NCBI RefSeq assembly: GCF_000330885.1
Contig: NC_020062.1
Coordinates: 938,374 to 1,002,373 of the forward strand
From: Rhizobium tropici CIAT 899
GTDB taxonomy: Bacteria > Pseudomonadota > Alphaproteobacteria > Rhizobiales > Rhizobiaceae
Reading direction: 5' to 3'
DNA: 64,000 bases
The notes under the pieces were generated by a model, which was not told the origin of the DNA, did not search any database, and saw only the letters and a list, made by a program, of their open reading frames with translations. A program made the translations under genes and the position numbers. Within the stretch, counting starts at the first letter, position 1. Each line of letters opens with the position of its first letter. This document shows positions 1-8,562 of this stretch, piece after piece.

Positions 1-794
1 GCAAGATCTATCGTCAGGGCGGCATGCTCAGCCGTCGTCATATCACAGCGGTTCGCGATGTCAGTCTGAGCCTGGGAGAGGAGCCGGAAATCCTCTCCAT
101 CGTCGGTGAGTCGGGCTCCGGCAAATCGACCATTGCGGCGATGATCCTCGGCCAGACGGCGGCAACATCGGGCAGCCTGAATTTTCGCGGAAGACCAGTG
201 GCCATTCATGGCCGATCCGAACGGCGCGCCTTCATGCGGGAGGTCCAGCCGGTCCTTCAGAATCCGTTCGAAGCGTTCAACCCGCTCAAGAGGGTCGATC
301 GATATCTCTTTGAAACGGCAAGGAATTTCGCGCCGACAGGCTCAAGGCCAAGCCGAGCGGACGTCGAGCGTATTGCCGACGAGGCGCTTGCCCATATCGG
401 CTTGACGCTTGCCGAGGTAAAGGGACGGTTTCCGCATGAGCTTTCGGGCGGCCAGTTGCAGAGAACCGCAATTGCCCGCGCGCTGATACCGCAGCCCCGT
501 TTGCTGGTAGCCGACGAGCCGGTTTCGATGGTCGATGCTTCGCTCAGAATGGCAATCGTCAATCTCTTCGGTCAGCTGAAGAAAGAGCTGGGGTTGTCGA
601 TCGTCTACATTACCCATGATCTGGCGACCGCTTATTATATCAGCGATCGCATCATCATCATGAAGAAAGGCGAGATCGTCGAGCAGGGCGGTGCGCGAGC
701 CGTCCTCGACAATCCGCAGCATCCATATTCGCGGGCTTTGAAGGAGGCTGTCTTGTCCACCACGCCCGAAATGGAGCCAGCATCGCTCGGTTGA
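1..794 (+). CDS. Oligopeptide/dipeptide-type ABC transporter ATP-binding protein (5' end outside window)
   Basis: The frame is open from base 3 and reads K-I-Y-R-Q-G-G before the first internal Met at base 24, so the gene begins upstream of the window. It shows the Walker A motif GESGSGKST, the ABC signature LSGGQLQR, the Walker B stretch LLVADEP, the H-loop ITHD, and the C-terminal NPQHPYSRAL segment typical of the DppF/OppF subfamily of the peptide/nickel family. It would energise import of peptides or similar solutes at the inner membrane; the cognate permeases and binding protein must lie upstream. It ends 9 bp before the convergent Lrp-type gene. The substrate cannot be inferred. Confidence 0.9.
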   Translation, partial: KIYRQGGMLSRRHITAVRDVSLSLGEEPEILSIVGESGSGKSTIAAMILGQTAATSGSLNFRGRPVAIHGRSERRAFMREVQPVLQNPFEAFNPLKRVDRYLFETARNFAPTGSRPSRADVERIADEALAHIGLTLAEVKGRFPHELSGGQLQRTAIARALIPQPRLLVADEPVSMVDASLRMAIVNLFGQLKKELGLSIVYITHDLATAYYISDRIIIMKKGEIVEQGGARAVLDNPQHPYSRALKEAVLSTTPEMEPASLG

Positions 795-803
795 CCGATG
801 CCT

Positions 804-1235
804 TCAACGCGAGATCCGGGTCGAAAGAATGATGGATGACAGGGTGCGTTCGACGCCGTCGATCGTGCCGATGCCGTCGATCAGCTGATCCAGCTCGGAG
901 ATCGACGGCGCCGCAATGATGGCGATCAGATCGAACGTGCCGCTGACGGAATGAAGCGTCGTTACCTCGGGGATCGCATTCAGCGATGCGGTCACCGCCG
1001 ACAGCGCCTTCGGCGCGATCGTGATCAGCACATGCGCCCGAATGAGGCCGGACAGATAGGTCTCCGACAGCCGCACGCCATAGCCCGCAATCACACCCTC
1101 CCGCTCCAGCCGTTCGAGCCTCGCCTGAACGGTGGTGCGCGACAGCGACAGCTTCTTGGCGAGAGTCGCGACGGGCATTCTGGCATTCTGGCCGAGCAAG
1201 GCGATCAGTTCGCGGTCTTTATCGGTCACCTGCAT
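804..1235 (-). CDS. Lrp/AsnC family transcriptional regulator
   Basis: A 143-residue protein with an N-terminal winged helix-turn-helix (about residues 5-55, containing ARMPVATLAKKLSLSRTTVQ) followed by an alpha/beta RAM ligand-binding domain, the standard length and layout of Lrp/AsnC proteins. The frame runs on to 1289, but the Met at 1235 (MQVTDKDREL) fits family length best, and the longer form would begin inside the palindrome cluster. It is divergent from the lysine dehydrogenase gene at 1374, and the intergenic region carries three perfect palindromes. I infer that it senses lysine or a related amino acid, controls that gene and regulates itself. The ligand is not shown by the sequence. 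Confidence 0.9.
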   Translation of the reverse strand: MQVTDKDRELIALLGQNARMPVATLAKKLSLSRTTVQARLERLEREGVIAGYGVRLSETYLSGLIRAHVLITIAPKALSAVTASLNAIPEVTTLHSVSGTFDLIAIIAAPSISELDQLIDGIGTIDGVERTLSSIILSTRISR

Positions 1236-1247
1236 GGCATTTCCTGC

Positions 1248-1301
1248 ATTTTGCAAAATAGTTTCGTCGATTTGTATGAATTCATACAACGAAATGCATT
1301 T
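1248..1301. promoter_or_regulatory. Cluster of three perfect palindromes, probable Lrp-type operator
   Basis: ATTTTGCAAAAT lies at 1248-1259, TTGTATGAATTCATACAA (18 bp) at 1272-1289 and AAATGCATTT at 1292-1301. All are perfect inverted repeats in the 138-bp region between the divergent Lrp-type regulator and the lysine dehydrogenase gene. Lrp-family proteins commonly bind AT-rich palindromes in such arrays. The position suggests combined autoregulation and control of lysine catabolism; this is inferred. Confidence 0.6.
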
Positions 1302-1373
1302 TTCGTCGCTATGAATCGTTCAGCTCCCGCTTACACTTATAAAAATCTTATCAATGAAATGCAGGGGAGTCAT

Positions 1374-2477
1374 ATGAAAGACATAGTGGTCATCGGCGCA
1401 GGCAAGATCGGTGGGGCGATCGCTCTGATGCTGGCTGAAACGGGCGATTACACGGTTGTTGTCGCCGACCGCAGCCAGGAACAGCTGGACAAGATCGACC
1501 ACCATCCTGCGATTTCCACCGCCGCCGTCGATATTGCCGACCGCGCCGGGCTTGTCGGTGTTCTGAAGGGCAAGTTCGCCGTCTTGTCGGCCGCACCGTT
1601 CCATCTCACGGGCTTCGTCGCGGAGGCGGCGCTTGCGGCCGGCGTCCATTATCTCGACCTCACCGAAGATGTGGCCACGACCAAGAAGGTCGAGGAACTG
1701 GCCCAGGGCGCCAACACTGCCTTCATCCCGCAATGCGGCCTGGCACCTGGCTTCATCTCGATCGTCGCTAATGATCTTGCCAAGCGCTTCGACAGTCTCG
1801 ACAGCGTCCGCATGCGCGTCGGCGCGCTACCGCAATATCCGTCCAACGCTCTGAACTACAATCTCACCTGGAGCACGGATGGCCTGATCAATGAATATAT
1901 CGAGCCCTGTGAAGCGATCGTCGAAGGCAAGCTCGTCACCGTGCCGGCCATGGAAGAGCGCGAGGAATTCTCGCTCGACGGCGTCACCTATGAAGCCTTC
2001 AACACGTCAGGCGGCCTCGGCACGCTCGCCAAGACGCTGGCCGGCCGCGTGCGCACGATGAATTACCGCACCATCCGCTATCCCGGCCATCAGGCCATCA
2101 TCAAGGCGCTGCTCAACGACCTCAACCTCAAGAACCGCCGCGACGTACTGAAGGATCTCTTCGAGAATGCGCTGCCCGCGACCATGCAGGACGTGGTCGT
2201 CGTTTTCGTCACCGTCTGCGGTTGGCGCGAAGGCCGCTACATGCAGGAGACTTATGCCAATAAGGTCTATGCAGGCATTGTTGCGGGCAAGAAGATGAGC
2301 GCCATTCAGATCACCACCGCGGCCGGCATTACCACCGTGCTCGATCTTCTCGCTCAGGGTAAACTGCCCTCCAAGGGCTTCGTCTGCCAGGAAGAAATCG
2401 ACTTCAGCGATTTCCTCGCCAACCGCTTCGGACAGGTTTACAGCCTCGAGAAGATCAGGATGAGAGAAGCCGTCTAA
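1374..2477 (+). CDS. lysDH: Probable L-lysine 6-dehydrogenase (saccharopine dehydrogenase fold)
   Basis: A 367-residue protein with an N-terminal Rossmann fold (VVIGAGKIGGAIA, residues 4-16) and a saccharopine-dehydrogenase-like C-terminal domain. L-lysine 6-dehydrogenases (EC 1.4.1.18) of Agrobacterium and Geobacillus have this size and architecture. They deaminate the epsilon-amino group to give 2-aminoadipate 6-semialdehyde, which cyclises to piperideine-6-carboxylate. The frame is open further upstream, but the ATG at 1374, preceded by CAGGGGAG, places the GAGKIGG motif at the expected N-terminus. The assignment rests on the neighbours, which encode the next four steps of lysine oxidation. 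A saccharopine-forming or other amino-acid dehydrogenase of the same fold remains possible. Confidence 0.8.
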   Translation: MKDIVVIGAGKIGGAIALMLAETGDYTVVVADRSQEQLDKIDHHPAISTAAVDIADRAGLVGVLKGKFAVLSAAPFHLTGFVAEAALAAGVHYLDLTEDVATTKKVEELAQGANTAFIPQCGLAPGFISIVANDLAKRFDSLDSVRMRVGALPQYPSNALNYNLTWSTDGLINEYIEPCEAIVEGKLVTVPAMEEREEFSLDGVTYEAFNTSGGLGTLAKTLAGRVRTMNYRTIRYPGHQAIIKALLNDLNLKNRRDVLKDLFENALPATMQDVVVVFVTVCGWREGRYMQETYANKVYAGIVAGKKMSAIQITTAAGITTVLDLLAQGKLPSKGFVCQEEIDFSDFLANRFGQVYSLEKIRMREAV

Positions 2478-2502
2478 GCGGCTACTTTATTTGATGTTTT
2501 GT

Positions 2503-2526
2503 ATGTGGCGCCTTCGGGCGCCACAT
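2503..2526. terminator. Bidirectional stem-loop between convergent genes
   Basis: A perfect 10-bp stem (ATGTGGCGCC / GGCGCCACAT) is closed by a TTCG tetraloop. It sits between the convergent ends of the lysine dehydrogenase and the D-2-hydroxyglutarate dehydrogenase genes. There is no strong T-tract on either side, but position and stability fit a shared terminator. Confidence 0.75.
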
Positions 2527-2558
2527 GTATTTCGGCTGTTGAGGAAACTTTCTGAAGG

Positions 2559-5500
2559 CTAATCAACCAGCCGCTCGAGGATCTCGATCGGGTGCGGGAT
2601 GATCTGATGATCGATCTTGGCGGCCTGTGAACGACAGGAAAAGCCGGTCGCCATCACCACCGTCTGATTGCCGTTTTCGGCGATCCTGTCCCGCCAGCTC
2701 ATCGCATAAAGCTTTTCCGAGAGGGCGCGATTGCGGACCTCGTGGCCGAAGGTGCCGGCCATGCCACAGCAGCCGACATCGGCCATATCTAGCTTGATCC
2801 CCAATTTCACGAAGAGCACGGACCATTGCTTGAGTGCAGCCGGGGCATTCGTTCGTTCGGTACAATGGGCAAGCAGCGTGAAGCGTTCGTGCGGCACAGC
2901 CTCTGATGCTGATATTCGGTCAATATTGGCCGCAAGCCATTCCTGAAGCAGCAGCACCGGCGCGTGCAGCTTGGCGGATGGAAGAGCTGCATATTCGCTG
3001 CGATAGGTCAGCGTCATTGACGGATCGATGCCGACAAGCGGAATGCTCATTTGCGAGATACGATCGAGATAATCACGCGATTTCGCTGCCGCCTTTTCGA
3101 AGCGACCGAGATAGCCATGCACATGCAGGGCCTTGCCGTTGTTCTCAGACATAGCGAGCAACGGTTTGAAGCCCATCTTCAGGGCGAGCTTGAGCGCGGC
3201 GATGACAACGGCTGGATCGAAATAGGTGGAGAAGACATCGGCTACAATGACGACCGCTTGGGCTCGCTCCTCTGTGGAGAGCTTTCTCAACCGTTCAGGA
3301 GTAGCAACCTGCACGCCGAGACGAGCAGCTTCCCTTTCCAGCGATACTGCAGGCATGGCGGGAAGCGCGGTGAGACCGGCAAGCCGCATCAAGCCCTGGC
3401 CGGCGGTCGATCCGGTCAGCAGATTGTAGCCTAGTTTGAAACGCGCCATTAGGGGCAGGGTCGTCTCGATGGCAGCAACGATTGGGTCCTTGAAGGGCCT
3501 CAGGTATCGGCCGTAATAGAGCTCGAGGAATTTCGATCGGAAAGCCGGAACGCTGACCTTGACGGGACATTGGCCGGCACATGCCTTGCAGGCGAGGCAG
3601 GTATCCATTGCCGCCCGCACCTCATGGGAGAAATCATTTCGATTGGCCGGGTTAAGGGAGTTGGCAATCCGCCGCAGGAGAACGCCGAAAGGGTTGCCAC
3701 GGCGTAGCACCACCGCCTCGCGTCGCGGATCGACCTTCCGTTCGGCGAGCAGGCGCAGCCATTCCCGCATCAGCGCCGCGCGGCCTTTTGGAGAATAGCG
3801 CCGATCACTCGTTGCCTTGAAGGAGGGGCACATCGGGCTTGTCGCATCGAAATCGAAGCAGGCGCCGTTCCCGTTGCAATAGGCTGAATTGTCGAAGGCG
3901 GCGCGGATATCGTTGCCGATGATACGATCGAAGTCGCCACGCAGAGATACTTCATCGATCTTGAGCAATGGACGTGATGCGCCGGATGCGATCTTGCCGG
4001 GATTGAGGCGATCTTCCGGATCAAACGCATGCTTGATGTCCTGCAGGCTCGGATAAAGCTCGCCGAAATATTCAGGAACATATTCGGAGCGCACGCCCTT
4101 GCCATGTTCGCCCCAGAGCACGCCGCCATATTTGCGGGTGAGGGCAACGACGCCGTCGCTGATCTTGCGGATGAGTGGCTGGTGGTCGGCGCGGGTAAGA
4201 TCGAGCGCTGGGCGAACATGCAGCACGCCGGCATCGACATGGCCGAACATGCCGTAATCCAGCCCCTCGGCATCGAGAAGCGCCCGGAACTCTCCGATAT
4301 AGGCGGCCAGATGCTCGGGTGGAACAGCGGTATCCTCGACGAACGGCACAGGCCGCACCGGTCCTTCGACATTGCCGAGCAGACCGACGGCGCGCTTGCG
4401 CATCGACCAGATCGCCTCGATCTCGGTCTTTTCATGGGCAACCGTATAGCCCTTGTGGCAGGCCGCCGAGAGGTCATCAAGAGCGGCGGTCACATCCGCC
4501 AGCTTCCGTTCCAGCTCGTCGCGATTGTCGGCCAGCACCTCGACGATATTGATGCCATTGGCGGAGCCGGATGCATCCTCGGGAAAGAAGCGGGCGATGC
4601 TGCTCCAGACGATATCGCCCTTCGCCAGACCCAACACCTTCTCGTCGACTGTCTCGACCGAGGCGACCTTCAGCGCCACCAGCTGCCGCGCATCTTCGAG
4701 CGCGATGTTGAAATTGTTATAGCGAATGTTGATGAGCGCCGAATGCGCCGGGATCGGCAGCACGTTGAGTTCGGCCTCGGCAATCAAAGCAAGCGTGCCT
4801 TCCGAGCCGCACAGCACCGCATTGAGATCGAAGAGGCCGTCGTCGCGCCTGATATGGGCGAGATTATAGCCGGTCATGTAGCGGTTGAGTTTCGGGAAGG
4901 TCGCCGCGATCAGCTCGCTTTTGTCCCTGGCAATTGCATCAACGACGCGGTGAATTTCGCCGATCCGATCGTCGCGCGCCTTGATCTCCTCCAGCTCGGT
5001 CTCGGCCAGCGGGCGCGACCACCAGTCGCTAGCGTCTGAGAGCACCACATGCAGCCCGAGAACATGGTTGCTGGTCTTCCCGTAGAGACACGAGCCCTGG
5101 CCGCATGCATCGGTGGAAATCATGCCGCCGATCGTGGCGCGGTTGGAGGTGGAAAGCTCAGGCGCGAAGAACAGACCGTATGGTTTCAGCGCCTTGTTGA
5201 GCTGATCCTTGACGACACCGGCCTCGACACGGGCGATCTTTCGGACCGGATCGATCTCCAGGATGCGGTTCATATGCCTGGAGCAATCGACGACGACGCC
5301 CGACGTCAGGGATTGTCCGTTCGTTCCGGTGCCCCCGCCGCGGGGAGCGATGACGAGATCGGAAAAGGCGGGCTCGGATATGGCTTTGGCGATAATTTTC
5401 AGATCTTCGACGCCGCGCGGATAGAGAATTGCCGTCGGCTTGACCTGATAGATGGAATTGTCGGTCGAGGCGACCGTCCTGGCACCATTGTCCATCTCCA

Positions 5501-5594
5501 CGTCGCCGCCAAAGCCGAGTGCTGACAGCCGACGGGTGAAGGCGTCGGTCTGATGTAGCGAACTGTCTTTCGCCGAAATGAGGCGTGGTATCAT
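2559..5594 (-). CDS. ydiJ: D-2-hydroxyglutarate dehydrogenase, FAD/Fe-S (YdiJ type)
   Basis: A 1011-residue fusion like E. coli YdiJ (about 1018 residues). The N-terminus is an FAD-binding PCMH domain with the APRGGGTGTNGQS motif near residues 83-95, followed by an FAD-oxidase C-terminal domain. Near residue 665 is a ferredoxin-like cluster motif, CLACKACAGQCP, and near residue 940 a heterodisulfide-reductase-type CCG box (VGCCGMAGTFGH). YdiJ-type enzymes oxidise D-2-hydroxyglutarate to 2-oxoglutarate and pass electrons on through Fe-S centres. This is the reaction needed to consume the product of the HglS homologue encoded upstream on the same strand. It is separated from the aminotransferase gene by a dispersed repeat, so it may have its own promoter. 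A D-lactate dehydrogenase role is the main alternative. Confidence 0.85.
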   Translation of the reverse strand: MIPRLISAKDSSLHQTDAFTRRLSALGFGGDVEMDNGARTVASTDNSIYQVKPTAILYPRGVEDLKIIAKAISEPAFSDLVIAPRGGGTGTNGQSLTSGVVVDCSRHMNRILEIDPVRKIARVEAGVVKDQLNKALKPYGLFFAPELSTSNRATIGGMISTDACGQGSCLYGKTSNHVLGLHVVLSDASDWWSRPLAETELEEIKARDDRIGEIHRVVDAIARDKSELIAATFPKLNRYMTGYNLAHIRRDDGLFDLNAVLCGSEGTLALIAEAELNVLPIPAHSALINIRYNNFNIALEDARQLVALKVASVETVDEKVLGLAKGDIVWSSIARFFPEDASGSANGINIVEVLADNRDELERKLADVTAALDDLSAACHKGYTVAHEKTEIEAIWSMRKRAVGLLGNVEGPVRPVPFVEDTAVPPEHLAAYIGEFRALLDAEGLDYGMFGHVDAGVLHVRPALDLTRADHQPLIRKISDGVVALTRKYGGVLWGEHGKGVRSEYVPEYFGELYPSLQDIKHAFDPEDRLNPGKIASGASRPLLKIDEVSLRGDFDRIIGNDIRAAFDNSAYCNGNGACFDFDATSPMCPSFKATSDRRYSPKGRAALMREWLRLLAERKVDPRREAVVLRRGNPFGVLLRRIANSLNPANRNDFSHEVRAAMDTCLACKACAGQCPVKVSVPAFRSKFLELYYGRYLRPFKDPIVAAIETTLPLMARFKLGYNLLTGSTAGQGLMRLAGLTALPAMPAVSLEREAARLGVQVATPERLRKLSTEERAQAVVIVADVFSTYFDPAVVIAALKLALKMGFKPLLAMSENNGKALHVHGYLGRFEKAAAKSRDYLDRISQMSIPLVGIDPSMTLTYRSEYAALPSAKLHAPVLLLQEWLAANIDRISASEAVPHERFTLLAHCTERTNAPAALKQWSVLFVKLGIKLDMADVGCCGMAGTFGHEVRNRALSEKLYAMSWRDRIAENGNQTVVMATGFSCRSQAAKIDHQIIPHPIEILERLVD

Positions 5595-5628
5595 GATGCG
5601 AAGACTTCCGGCGTTTTACGCGGTGATT

Positions 5629-5730
5629 GGAGCACTCCCGCTTTTAAACAGAATTACGGGAATGCTCTATCTCTTTGTTTTCACGCAGTTCCGGATGGAT
5701 AGCCGTTTTGTGCGTCGGTCGCAGTTGCTC
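5629..5730. repeat. Dispersed rhizobial intergenic repeat (RIME-like), copy 1
   Basis: Starts with GAGCACTCCCG, has an internal return arm CGGGAATGCTC, then TATCTCTTTGTTTTCACGCA and a GTTCCGGATGGA block, and ends in GTTGCTC. The order and core words match copy 2 at 62038-62130 (GAGCGGTTCC, ACGCAATTCCGGACGGAAAG). I recall elements of this kind as very common between genes in Rhizobium genomes. It lies in the 135-bp gap between the aminotransferase and D-2-hydroxyglutarate dehydrogenase genes and abuts the aminotransferase stop codon. Confidence 0.65.
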
Positions 5731-6965
5731 TAGCGCCGGAGCGCCACGCAGGCCCTTTCGATGCGATCAAGCGCTTCGACAAGATCGGTTTCCGACGTCG
5801 CGTAGGAAATGCGGAAATAGGGCGACAATCCGAAGGCCGAGCCGGGCACGACGGCGACATGGGCCTCATCGAGCAGATAGGTGCAGAAATCCGCATCCGT
5901 CTCGATCATCTTTCCGGATGGTGTCGTCGTTCCGAGTACGCCGGCGCAGCCGGAGAATGTGTAGAAGGCACCTTCCGGCATCAGGCAATCCAGGCCTTCG
6001 ATGGCATTCAGCCTGTTGACGACCAGATCGCGCCGGCGCTGGAAGCTTGCCTTGCGACCCTCAAGAAAGTCCTGCGGACCATTCAGCGCAGCGACGGCCG
6101 CGGCTTGGCTGACGGAGGAAGGGCAGGATGTCGCCTGGCTCTGGATGACCGCCATGGCCTTGATGAGAGCCTTGGGACCGCCGGCATAGCCGATGCGCCA
6201 GCCGGTCATGGCATAGGCCTTGGAGACGCCGTTGACGGTCAGCGTCCGACTCTTGAGGCTGGGCTCGATCGCAACGGGCGTGACGAACTCGAATCCGTCA
6301 TAGACGATGTGCTCATACATGTCGTCGACCATCAGCCAGACATGCGGATGGCGCGACAGCACCTCGATCAGAGGCATATAGTCGGCCTTGGAATAGGCGG
6401 CACCTGATGGATTCGATGGCGAGTTGAGGAGCAGCCAGCGCGTCTTCGGCGTGATCGCCTTTTCGAGCTGATCCGCCTTCAGGCGGAAGCCGGCCTTGGC
6501 ATCGCAAGGGATCAGAACCGGTACGCCGCCGCAAATCTCGACGATATCGGAATAGGAGGTCCAATAGGGTGTCGGGATGATGACCTCGTCGCCCGGATTG
6601 ATCGAGGCCATGAAAGCGTTGAACAGGATCTGCTTGGCACCTGCCGCCACGGTGATTTCGTCGAGCGCGTAGTCGATGCCGTTCTCGCGCTGAAACTTTC
6701 CGGCGATCGCCTTCTTCAGCTCCGGCGTGCCGTCGAGTGCGGTATATTTCGTTTCGCCGCGATCGATGGCGGCCTTGGCCGCTTCCTTCACGTTGTCGGG
6801 CGTATCGAAATCCGGTTCGCCTGCACCGAGAATGATGACGGGCAGGCCGTCACGCTTCATCGCGCTGGCGCGCGCGCCGATCTGAAGAATGGTGGAAACG
6901 CCGATGGAGGCGATCCGCGAAGCGGGCTTGAAGCCCGCCTCTTCGATTTTCGTGGCGATCGTCAT
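5730..6965 (-). CDS. PLP-dependent class I aminotransferase, probable 2-aminoadipate aminotransferase
   Basis: A 411-residue fold-type I aminotransferase of the AspC group. It carries the SKAYAMTGWRIGY motif around residue 245, whose Lys forms the Schiff base with pyridoxal phosphate, and the NSPSNPSGAAY segment that contacts the cofactor and substrate. It lies 5 bp downstream of the aldehyde dehydrogenase gene and is surely cotranscribed. In the proposed pathway it would convert L-2-aminoadipate plus 2-oxoglutarate to 2-oxoadipate plus glutamate. The specificity is inferred from context; the family also includes aspartate and aromatic aminotransferases. Confidence 0.9.
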   Translation of the reverse strand: MTIATKIEEAGFKPASRIASIGVSTILQIGARASAMKRDGLPVIILGAGEPDFDTPDNVKEAAKAAIDRGETKYTALDGTPELKKAIAGKFQRENGIDYALDEITVAAGAKQILFNAFMASINPGDEVIIPTPYWTSYSDIVEICGGVPVLIPCDAKAGFRLKADQLEKAITPKTRWLLLNSPSNPSGAAYSKADYMPLIEVLSRHPHVWLMVDDMYEHIVYDGFEFVTPVAIEPSLKSRTLTVNGVSKAYAMTGWRIGYAGGPKALIKAMAVIQSQATSCPSSVSQAAAVAALNGPQDFLEGRKASFQRRRDLVVNRLNAIEGLDCLMPEGAFYTFSGCAGVLGTTTPSGKMIETDADFCTYLLDEAHVAVVPGSAFGLSPYFRISYATSETDLVEALDRIERACVALRR

Positions 6966-6970
6966 GGAGG

Positions 6971-8503
6971 TTACTCGATGTCGAAGGAGACGCCTTGCGC
7001 CAGCGGCAAGGCCTTGGAGTAGTTCACGGTGTTGGTCGCGCGGCGCATATAGGCCTTCCAGGCATCCGAGCCGGATTCACGACCGCCGCCGGTTTCTTTC
7101 TCGCCGCCGAATGCGCCGCCGATTTCAGCGCCCGAGGTGCCGATATTGACGTTGGCGATACCGCAATCTGAGCCGTCGGCTGCCAGGAAACGTTCGGATT
7201 CCTGCATGTCGCGCGTGAAGATCGAGGAGGACAGGCCGGCGGCAACGGCATTGTGCTCGTCGATGACGGTGTCGAAATCGTCATAGGGCATGACATAGAG
7301 GATGGGCGCAAAGGTCTCTTCCATGACCGGGCCTGCCTGCTTCGGCATTTCCACCAGCGCCGGCTTTGTGTAATAGCCGTCGGTATGGCCGACATCGATG
7401 CGCTCGCCACCGGTGACGGAACCGCCATGGGCCTTAGCCTCAGCAATTGCCTTCTGCATGCCGTCGAACGCCGCCTTATCGATCAGCGGACCGACGAGCG
7501 CGGAGGAATGCAGGGGATCGCCGACCGATACGCTCTCGTAGGCCTTCTTCAGCCGCGGAACGAGCTGATCGTAGACGCTTGTGTGAACGAAGAGGCGGCG
7601 CAGCGTCGTGCAGCGCTGGCCGGCCGTGCCCATGGCGCCGAAGGCGATGGCGCGCAATGCCATGTCGAGATCGGCCGAAGGGCAGACGATGCCGGCATTG
7701 TTGCCGCCGAGTTCGAGAATGGCGCGAGCAAAGCGCTGGGCAAGCCGCGGCCCGACTTCACGGCCCATGCGGGTCGAGCCGGTTGCGGAGACGAGCGGCA
7801 CCTTCGGATGGTCGACCAGGATTTCGCCGATAGCGCGATCGCCGATCAGTACCTGCGAAAGACCTTCCGGCGCATCGCCGAAGCGGGCAAGCGCACGATC
7901 AAGGATGGCCTGCGAGGCAAGAGCGGTCAGGGGCGTCTTTTCCGACGGCTTCCAGACGACAGCGTCGCCGCAGATCAGCGCCAACGCTGCATTCCATGAC
8001 CAGACCGCGACCGGGAAATTGAAGGCTGAGATGATGCCGACGACGCCGAGCGGATGCCAGGTTTCCATCATGCGATGGCCCGGGCGCTCGGTGGCAATCG
8101 TCAGACCGTACAACTGGCGGGACAGGCCGACGGCGAAATCGCAGATGTCGATCATCTCCTGCACTTCGCCGAGGCCCTCGGAGCGGATTTTTCCGGCTTC
8201 GATCGACACCAGGCGGCCGAGATCGTCCTTGGCAGCGCGCAGTTCTTCGCCGAGCAGACGAACCAGTTCGCCGCGCTTCGGTGCCGGAACAAGGCGCCAG
8301 GCGCGGAATGCGGCATGCGCCTTCTCGATTTTCTTCGCCGCTTCATCGGCCGAAACGGTCTTGAGGCTGCCGATCTTCTCGCCGGTCACCGGAGAGTAGG
8401 AGGGCATGTCACCCTCAGTATAAAGCGCCTTGTCGACGCCAAGCTTTTCGAGAATGGCGGCAGCTTCGGCTGCAACGGAAGGGGTCTTGGCTGCGATATT
8501 CAT
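6971..8503 (-). CDS. amaB: Aldehyde dehydrogenase, ALDH7/AmaB type (2-aminoadipate semialdehyde dehydrogenase)
   Basis: A 510-residue NAD(P)+-dependent aldehyde dehydrogenase. The catalytic Glu lies in LELGGNNAGIV (about residue 262) and the nucleophilic Cys in AGQRCTTLRRLFVH (about residue 297). That Cys context is characteristic of the antiquitin/ALDH7 group, which oxidises 2-aminoadipate 6-semialdehyde (piperideine-6-carboxylate) to 2-aminoadipate. The frame continues to 8518, but the ATG at 8503 has GGAG nine bases upstream and gives the usual N-terminus. It is followed 5 bp later by the aminotransferase gene, the next step in the route. Confidence 0.88.
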   Translation of the reverse strand: MNIAAKTPSVAAEAAAILEKLGVDKALYTEGDMPSYSPVTGEKIGSLKTVSADEAAKKIEKAHAAFRAWRLVPAPKRGELVRLLGEELRAAKDDLGRLVSIEAGKIRSEGLGEVQEMIDICDFAVGLSRQLYGLTIATERPGHRMMETWHPLGVVGIISAFNFPVAVWSWNAALALICGDAVVWKPSEKTPLTALASQAILDRALARFGDAPEGLSQVLIGDRAIGEILVDHPKVPLVSATGSTRMGREVGPRLAQRFARAILELGGNNAGIVCPSADLDMALRAIAFGAMGTAGQRCTTLRRLFVHTSVYDQLVPRLKKAYESVSVGDPLHSSALVGPLIDKAAFDGMQKAIAEAKAHGGSVTGGERIDVGHTDGYYTKPALVEMPKQAGPVMEETFAPILYVMPYDDFDTVIDEHNAVAAGLSSSIFTRDMQESERFLAADGSDCGIANVNIGTSGAEIGGAFGGEKETGGGRESGSDAWKAYMRRATNTVNYSKALPLAQGVSFDIE

Positions 8504-8562
8504 CTTGTGAAACTCCACTTGTCTTGATCCGGGTGGCGCGCGGCTGATATCGCCGCATCACC

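Noticed and set aside
951-1373. Long N-terminal extension of the lysine dehydrogenase frame
   Set aside because: It would overlap the Lrp-type gene on the other strand, has no homology-like features, and the ATG at 1374 with its Shine-Dalgarno box gives a normal Rossmann N-terminus.
1374-2477. Lysine riboswitch or other leader RNA upstream of lysine genes
   Set aside because: No long structured leader exists in the 138-bp divergent region; the palindromes fit protein operators instead.
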